Below are positions 38,645-44,415 of a DNA stretch of 44,415 bases, piece after piece. How positions within the stretch are numbered: position 1 is the first letter of the stretch; every line of letters begins with the position of its first letter. Location: contig JAHFQI010000001.1 in the NCBI GenBank assembly GCA_023259355.1, forward strand, positions 26,333 through 70,747. Reading direction: 5' to 3'. The notes beneath the pieces were generated by a model. That model ran no database searches, was not told the origin of the DNA, and saw nothing but the letters and a program-made list of their open reading frames with translations. Source of the stretch: Comamonadaceae bacterium. GTDB lineage: Bacteria; Pseudomonadota; Gammaproteobacteria; Burkholderiales; Burkholderiaceae_C. The translations under genes were made by a program, and so were the position numbers.

Positions 38645-39571
38645 AGACGCCGCGCGGGCTGCTGCGTATTCGCTGCGCAGCGTAGTCACCAGCTCAGCCA
38701 CGGCAATGACCGACCGCACCCCGGACACCGAGTGCCCTGCGCTCCAGACGTCCCTCCAGCCGCGCAATGCCTGGCCCGAGGCGCCCAGCAGCCGTGCAGC
38801 TCCCTCCTGGCGCAGCCCCTGTGGCAAGGCCTCGGGATCCAGACCGGCCGCCAGCACCGATGGCTTGAGCATGTTGGCGGGCAAGCCGGTGAAGGCATCA
38901 CTGAGCAGCACATCGTCCAGTTCGGACGCCACCAGCATCTGCTTGTAATCCGGCTCGGCCAGGCTCTCCTGCGTGGCAATGAAGCGGGTGCCCATGTAGG
39001 CCAGATCACAGCCCAGGGCCTGCGCCGCCCAGACCGCGTGCCCGTCGGACATGCCGCCAGCCAGCACCAGGGGCCCGTCGAAAAAGGTCCGCACGGCGCG
39101 CACAAAGGCAAAGCCGTTGACCCAGCCGGTCTGCCCCCCGGCCCCGGCGCTCAGCAACACCAGCCCGTCGGCACCGGCCTCCAGCGCCTTGTGCGCATGG
39201 CGCAGCGACGCCACATCGGCAAACACCTGGCAGCCTGCCCGGTGCAGCGGCGCGACCACCTCAGCTGGCGAGCCAACGCTGGTGATCACCATTTCCACGC
39301 GGTGGCGCAACAACACGGCCAGTTGCTCGGCCAGGGCCTCGTGCCGGATGATCAGGTTGGGACAAAACGGCGCGTCCTGCGGTGTCAGCGCCGAGGTGAT
39401 GCGGCTCAGCCACGCATCGAGTTCCTTCACGCTGCGGCAGTTGGCGGCGGGAAAGGCACCGATCACCCCGGCGCGGCAAGCGGCAATTACCAGGTCCGGG
39501 CCGGACACCCGGAACATCGGCGCGCTGATGACCGGCAGGCGCAGGCGCCCGGGGAACAGGGAGTGAGCCAT
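38621..39571 (-). CDS. nitronate monooxygenase / NPD-family flavoprotein
   Basis: [80 protein letters not shown]. Confidence 0.9.
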   Translation of the reverse strand: MAHSLFPGRLRLPVISAPMFRVSGPDLVIAACRAGVIGAFPAANCRSVKELDAWLSRITSALTPQDAPFCPNLIIRHEALAEQLAVLLRHRVEMVITSVGSPAEVVAPLHRAGCQVFADVASLRHAHKALEAGADGLVLLSAGAGGQTGWVNGFAFVRAVRTFFDGPLVLAGGMSDGHAVWAAQALGCDLAYMGTRFIATQESLAEPDYKQMLVASELDDVLLSDAFTGLPANMLKPSVLAAGLDPEALPQGLRQEGAARLLGASGQALRGWRDVWSAGHSVSGVRSVIAVAELVTTLRSEYAAARAASSAFAPTL

Positions 39572-39572
39572 G

Positions 39573-41138
39573 TCAGGCCACGCCCCGCTCCGCACCGGCC
39601 CAATAAGGTGCACGCAACGCTTTCTTGTCCACCTTGCCCAGCGCCGTCAGTGGCAGGGCGTCCACCACCTCCACGCGCTTGGGTGCATGCTGCGCGCCTT
39701 TGGCCTGCTGGACCTGCTGGGTCAGACGTTCGCAATCCACCGTGGCGCCCGGTCTCGCCACCACCACTGCGATGACGGCTTCACCCCAGCGCGCATCAGG
39801 AACGCCGATGACGGCCGCCATGGCCACCGAGGCATCGGCCGTGAGCACATCTTCCACCTCACGCGGATAGACGTTGAAGCCGCCGCTGACGATCATGTCC
39901 TTCTTGCGGTCCACGATGAAAAGATGCCCGTTGGGGTCTGCCCGCGCGACGTCACCGGTGTGCAGCCAGCCGTTCACCAGGGTGACCTGGGTCAGGGAGT
40001 CCTGCTGCCAATAGGCCTCCATCGCATGCGGCGCCCTGACACAGATTTCACCGGGCTCGCCCGCAGGCACCGGCCGGCCTTCGTCATCGAGCAGGCAGAC
40101 CTCGGTGGCAGACACCGGGGCGCCGCAGGACGCAAACAACCCGTGCCGCGCCAGATCGTGGTCAGACTTTCCCAGCAGGCTGATGGGATAGCACTCGGTC
40201 TGCCCGTAGAGCTGCGAAAACACCGGGCCGATACGCTCGATCCCCTCGCGCAGCCGCGTGGGCGACATGGGTGAGGCGCCGTAGAGCAGCAATTCGAGAC
40301 TGGACAGGTCTCTGCGACCCATGTCCGGATCGTCGAGCAGCGCGTAAATCATGGTGGGCACCAGCAAACTCATGTTGATGCGCTCACGCTCCACGGTGGC
40401 AAGAAAGCGGGCCGGCTCAAAGCGCTGCATCAGGTGTACGGTACCGCCGCGCAACAGCACCGGCACAATCTTGGTTCCAGCCACGTGGCTGATGGGTGCG
40501 GCTGCCAGATAACGCGGCGTGGCAGGCAATTCAAAATCAGCGAGGATGGCCCGCCACATGGCGGCGTGGGCGCGCTGGCGGCGCACGGCGGCCTTGGATT
40601 TTCCCGTGGTGCCGCCGGTGTAGTTGAGGGTGATTACATCATCAGGGTGTGCCAGGTCGCGGGCAGGCGTGGGTCCGCAGGCCTGCGCCGCAGCCAGCAG
40701 GTCGCGGCCAAAGTCCGCCGGACCCAGCGTCCAGAAGGCCAGCGAACCCGCAGCCTGTGCTGCCAGTTCGGCCCCACGTGCCGTGAACATCGCGGCATCC
40801 ACCACCAGCGCGTCGGCACCGGCGTCGCGCAGTTGCGCCACCTGCTCCTGCAACGCACCCATGGGATGCAGCCAGGTGACCGAGCCGCCCAGGGCTTGCA
40901 CGGCAGCCTCCACGCACCACGCCTCGGCGCGGTTGCCACTCAGCAGCGCCACCCGTGGCTTGCCCCCCGCAAGGCCGGCCAGCACCGTCTGAAAACGGCC
41001 CATCCAGTCCAGCACCTCCGCATAAAGCAGACTGCCGCCCTCCCAGACAAAGGCCGTGCGCTGCGGATACCTGCGAAGCGCCCGAAAAACCAGCGATGAG
41101 GCCGTTGGCCCCTCCCAGGTGGAAGTGATCACTGTCAT
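39573..41138 (-). CDS. AMP-dependent acyl-CoA synthetase/ligase
   Basis: LNYTGGTTGKSKAAVRRQRAH, YGQTECYP, TGDVARADPNGHLFIVDRKKDMIVSGGFNVYPREVED, LGKVDKKALR. Confidence 0.95.
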   Translation of the reverse strand: MTVITSTWEGPTASSLVFRALRRYPQRTAFVWEGGSLLYAEVLDWMGRFQTVLAGLAGGKPRVALLSGNRAEAWCVEAAVQALGGSVTWLHPMGALQEQVAQLRDAGADALVVDAAMFTARGAELAAQAAGSLAFWTLGPADFGRDLLAAAQACGPTPARDLAHPDDVITLNYTGGTTGKSKAAVRRQRAHAAMWRAILADFELPATPRYLAAAPISHVAGTKIVPVLLRGGTVHLMQRFEPARFLATVERERINMSLLVPTMIYALLDDPDMGRRDLSSLELLLYGASPMSPTRLREGIERIGPVFSQLYGQTECYPISLLGKSDHDLARHGLFASCGAPVSATEVCLLDDEGRPVPAGEPGEICVRAPHAMEAYWQQDSLTQVTLVNGWLHTGDVARADPNGHLFIVDRKKDMIVSGGFNVYPREVEDVLTADASVAMAAVIGVPDARWGEAVIAVVVARPGATVDCERLTQQVQQAKGAQHAPKRVEVVDALPLTALGKVDKKALRAPYWAGAERGVA

Positions 41139-41154
41139 GTGTACTCCTGCGCCT

Positions 41155-42141
41155 TCACGCGGTTGACGACCAGTCGATGACCACCCGGCCCACGGTTTCC
41201 CGTCGGGCGGCCGCTTCCATGGCGCTGGCCCATGCGCTAGCGGAATACACCCCGGCCAGCACGGGCTTCAACAGTCCGCGGGAAAACAGGTCCGCCACTT
41301 CGGCCAGGTTGTCACGGGCGGCATCGGGTTCTCGCTCACGGAACTGGCGCACGTCCACACCGACCATCGCGGCGCCCTTGAGCAGCGGCAGATTCGCGCG
41401 CAGTGCGGGGATTTCCCCGTGCGCAAAGCCCACCACCAGATGACGCCCGCCCCAGCGCAGGGTGCGAAACGCGGTGTCGGTCAGGGCGCCGCCAACGGGG
41501 TCCACCACCACGTCGATGCCCTGCGGCGCGGCCGCCTGGACTTCGGAGCGCCAATCGGCACGGGTGCTGTCCACCGCCGCCTCGGCGCCCATGGCCAGGG
41601 CGGCGCTGCATTTGGCCGCGCCCGAGGCCGCGGCAACCACACGCGCGCCCAGCGCCCTGGCGACCTGTACCGCCGCCATGCCCACGCCCCCCGCGGCCCC
41701 CAGCACCAGCACCGTCTCACCGGGCTGCAGCAGGCCGCGCCGCCGGAGCGCATAAAGTGCCGTGGCGTAAGTGACAGGCAAGGTGCACGCGGTGCGGGCA
41801 TCGTCTGTTGCGGCCAGCGGCGCCACGGCCATCCAGGGTGCGCGAACCTGAGTGGCCCAAGCGCCCCCGAACACGGTGCCGGTGACACGCTGGCCCGTTT
41901 GCAGCCGCTGCGCCGCGCGCGCGCCGCAGGCAATGACCGTACCCGCAAACTCGGTGCCCGGTACAAAGGGCAAGGCAGGCTGCAACTGGTAGCGCCCCCT
42001 GGCAAACAGCAGGTCGACGTACGAGATGGCGGTGGCCTCCACCTGCACCACAACGTCTTCTTCGCCGGGCCGCGGGTCCGGCATGGCCTCCAGACACCAC
42101 TGGTGGAGGCCGTCAAATCCGTGGGCGCACAGGGCTTGCAT
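41155..42141 (-). CDS. NADPH:quinone oxidoreductase-like MDR-family protein
   Basis: MQALCAHGFDGLHQWCLEAMPDPRPGEEDVVVQVEATAISYVDLLFARG...VLVLGAAGGVGMAAVQVARALGARVVAAASG. Confidence 0.92.
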   Translation of the reverse strand: MQALCAHGFDGLHQWCLEAMPDPRPGEEDVVVQVEATAISYVDLLFARGRYQLQPALPFVPGTEFAGTVIACGARAAQRLQTGQRVTGTVFGGAWATQVRAPWMAVAPLAATDDARTACTLPVTYATALYALRRRGLLQPGETVLVLGAAGGVGMAAVQVARALGARVVAAASGAAKCSAALAMGAEAAVDSTRADWRSEVQAAAPQGIDVVVDPVGGALTDTAFRTLRWGGRHLVVGFAHGEIPALRANLPLLKGAAMVGVDVRQFREREPDAARDNLAEVADLFSRGLLKPVLAGVYSASAWASAMEAAARRETVGRVVIDWSSTA

Positions 42142-42149
42142 GGCCTGCT

Positions 42150-43921
<1,772 letters not shown>

Positions 43922-43931
43922 GGCGCACTCC

Positions 43932-44415
43932 TCAGGAAACGTTGTAGTAGGGGGCGGTGGCCCCCAGGTTGGCTTTAGCACGGGCCAGCTCGGCGCGCGC
44001 AATGGTGCGCAGGTGCACCTCGTCCGGGCCGTCAAAGAAGCGCATGGCGCGCCCCCAGGACCAAAGGTAGGACAAAGGGGTGTCCGGCGTCACGCCCATG
44101 GCGCCGAACACCTGCATGGCGCGGTCCACCACGCGCGTCTGCAACTGGGCGGCCACCAGCTTGATGGCGGAAACGTCCAGGTGCGCCGACTTGTTGCCAT
44201 GGGTGTCCATCTTCCACGCGGCCTGCAGCACGAACAGGCGGGCCTGGTCGATCTCCACCCGCGAGTGCGCAATCCAGTCCTGCACGTTGGCGTAGTCGCT
44301 CAGATGTTTGCCGAAAGCGCGCCGGGTCAGGGCCCGGTCGCACATCAGCTCCATCGCCAGCTCGCACTGGCCGATGGTGCGCATGCAGTGGTGCACGCGG
44401 CCGGGGCCCAGGCGC
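43932..44415 (-). CDS. acyl-CoA dehydrogenase, partial (N-terminus beyond right edge)
   Basis: CDRALTRRAFGKHLSDYANVQDWIAHSRVEIDQARLFVLQAAWKMD...VDRAMQVFGAMGVTPDTPLSYLWSWGRAMRFFDGPDEVHLRTIARAEL. Confidence 0.92.
   Translation of the reverse strand, partial: RLGPGRVHHCMRTIGQCELAMELMCDRALTRRAFGKHLSDYANVQDWIAHSRVEIDQARLFVLQAAWKMDTHGNKSAHLDVSAIKLVAAQLQTRVVDRAMQVFGAMGVTPDTPLSYLWSWGRAMRFFDGPDEVHLRTIARAELARAKANLGATAPYYNVS

Overview
This 44.4-kb, GC-rich window looks like Burkholderiales/Comamonadaceae DNA (inferred from gene content). It is almost entirely catabolic and transport genes. I see no rRNA, tRNA, IS element, phage gene or CRISPR array. Left to right: (A) a partial CaiB/BaiF CoA-transferase and an HMG-CoA-lyase-like gene, divergent from a LysR gene. 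(B) An aspartase/ASL-superfamily lyase, a Bug/TTT solute receptor and a class I fumarase, divergent from a GntR gene across a symmetric double operator. (C) An OsmC-AraC pair divergent from a methyltransferase-OsmC pair. (D) A minus-strand operon with CaiB, thiolase, enoyl-CoA hydratase, SDR, hydratase-2, acyl-CoA dehydrogenase, NDP-forming acyl-CoA synthetase and a Bug receptor, with a divergent LysR. (E) An orphan protocatechuate-4,5-dioxygenase-like alpha/beta pair (pmdAB/ligAB) with a divergent LysR. (F) A large acyl-CoA and branched-chain-type ABC transporter regulon around a MalT/LAL-type LuxR regulator. (G) A second minus-strand acyl-CoA operon that runs off the right edge. The strongest non-obvious signal is in F. 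An 18-bp inverted repeat, WTCGTC-N6-GACGAW, occurs four times in three intergenic regions. In every case a -10-like hexamer starts exactly 22 nt from the site edge, on the side of each of five divergent or isolated genes (regulator, SDR operon, ABC receptor, acyl-CoA ligase, acyl-CoA dehydrogenase). This defines a candidate, apparently self-contained LAL regulon for an unknown carboxylic acid, possibly using an ACAD10/LvaA-type phosphotransferase step. All functional assignments come from reading the sequence; no database search was run.
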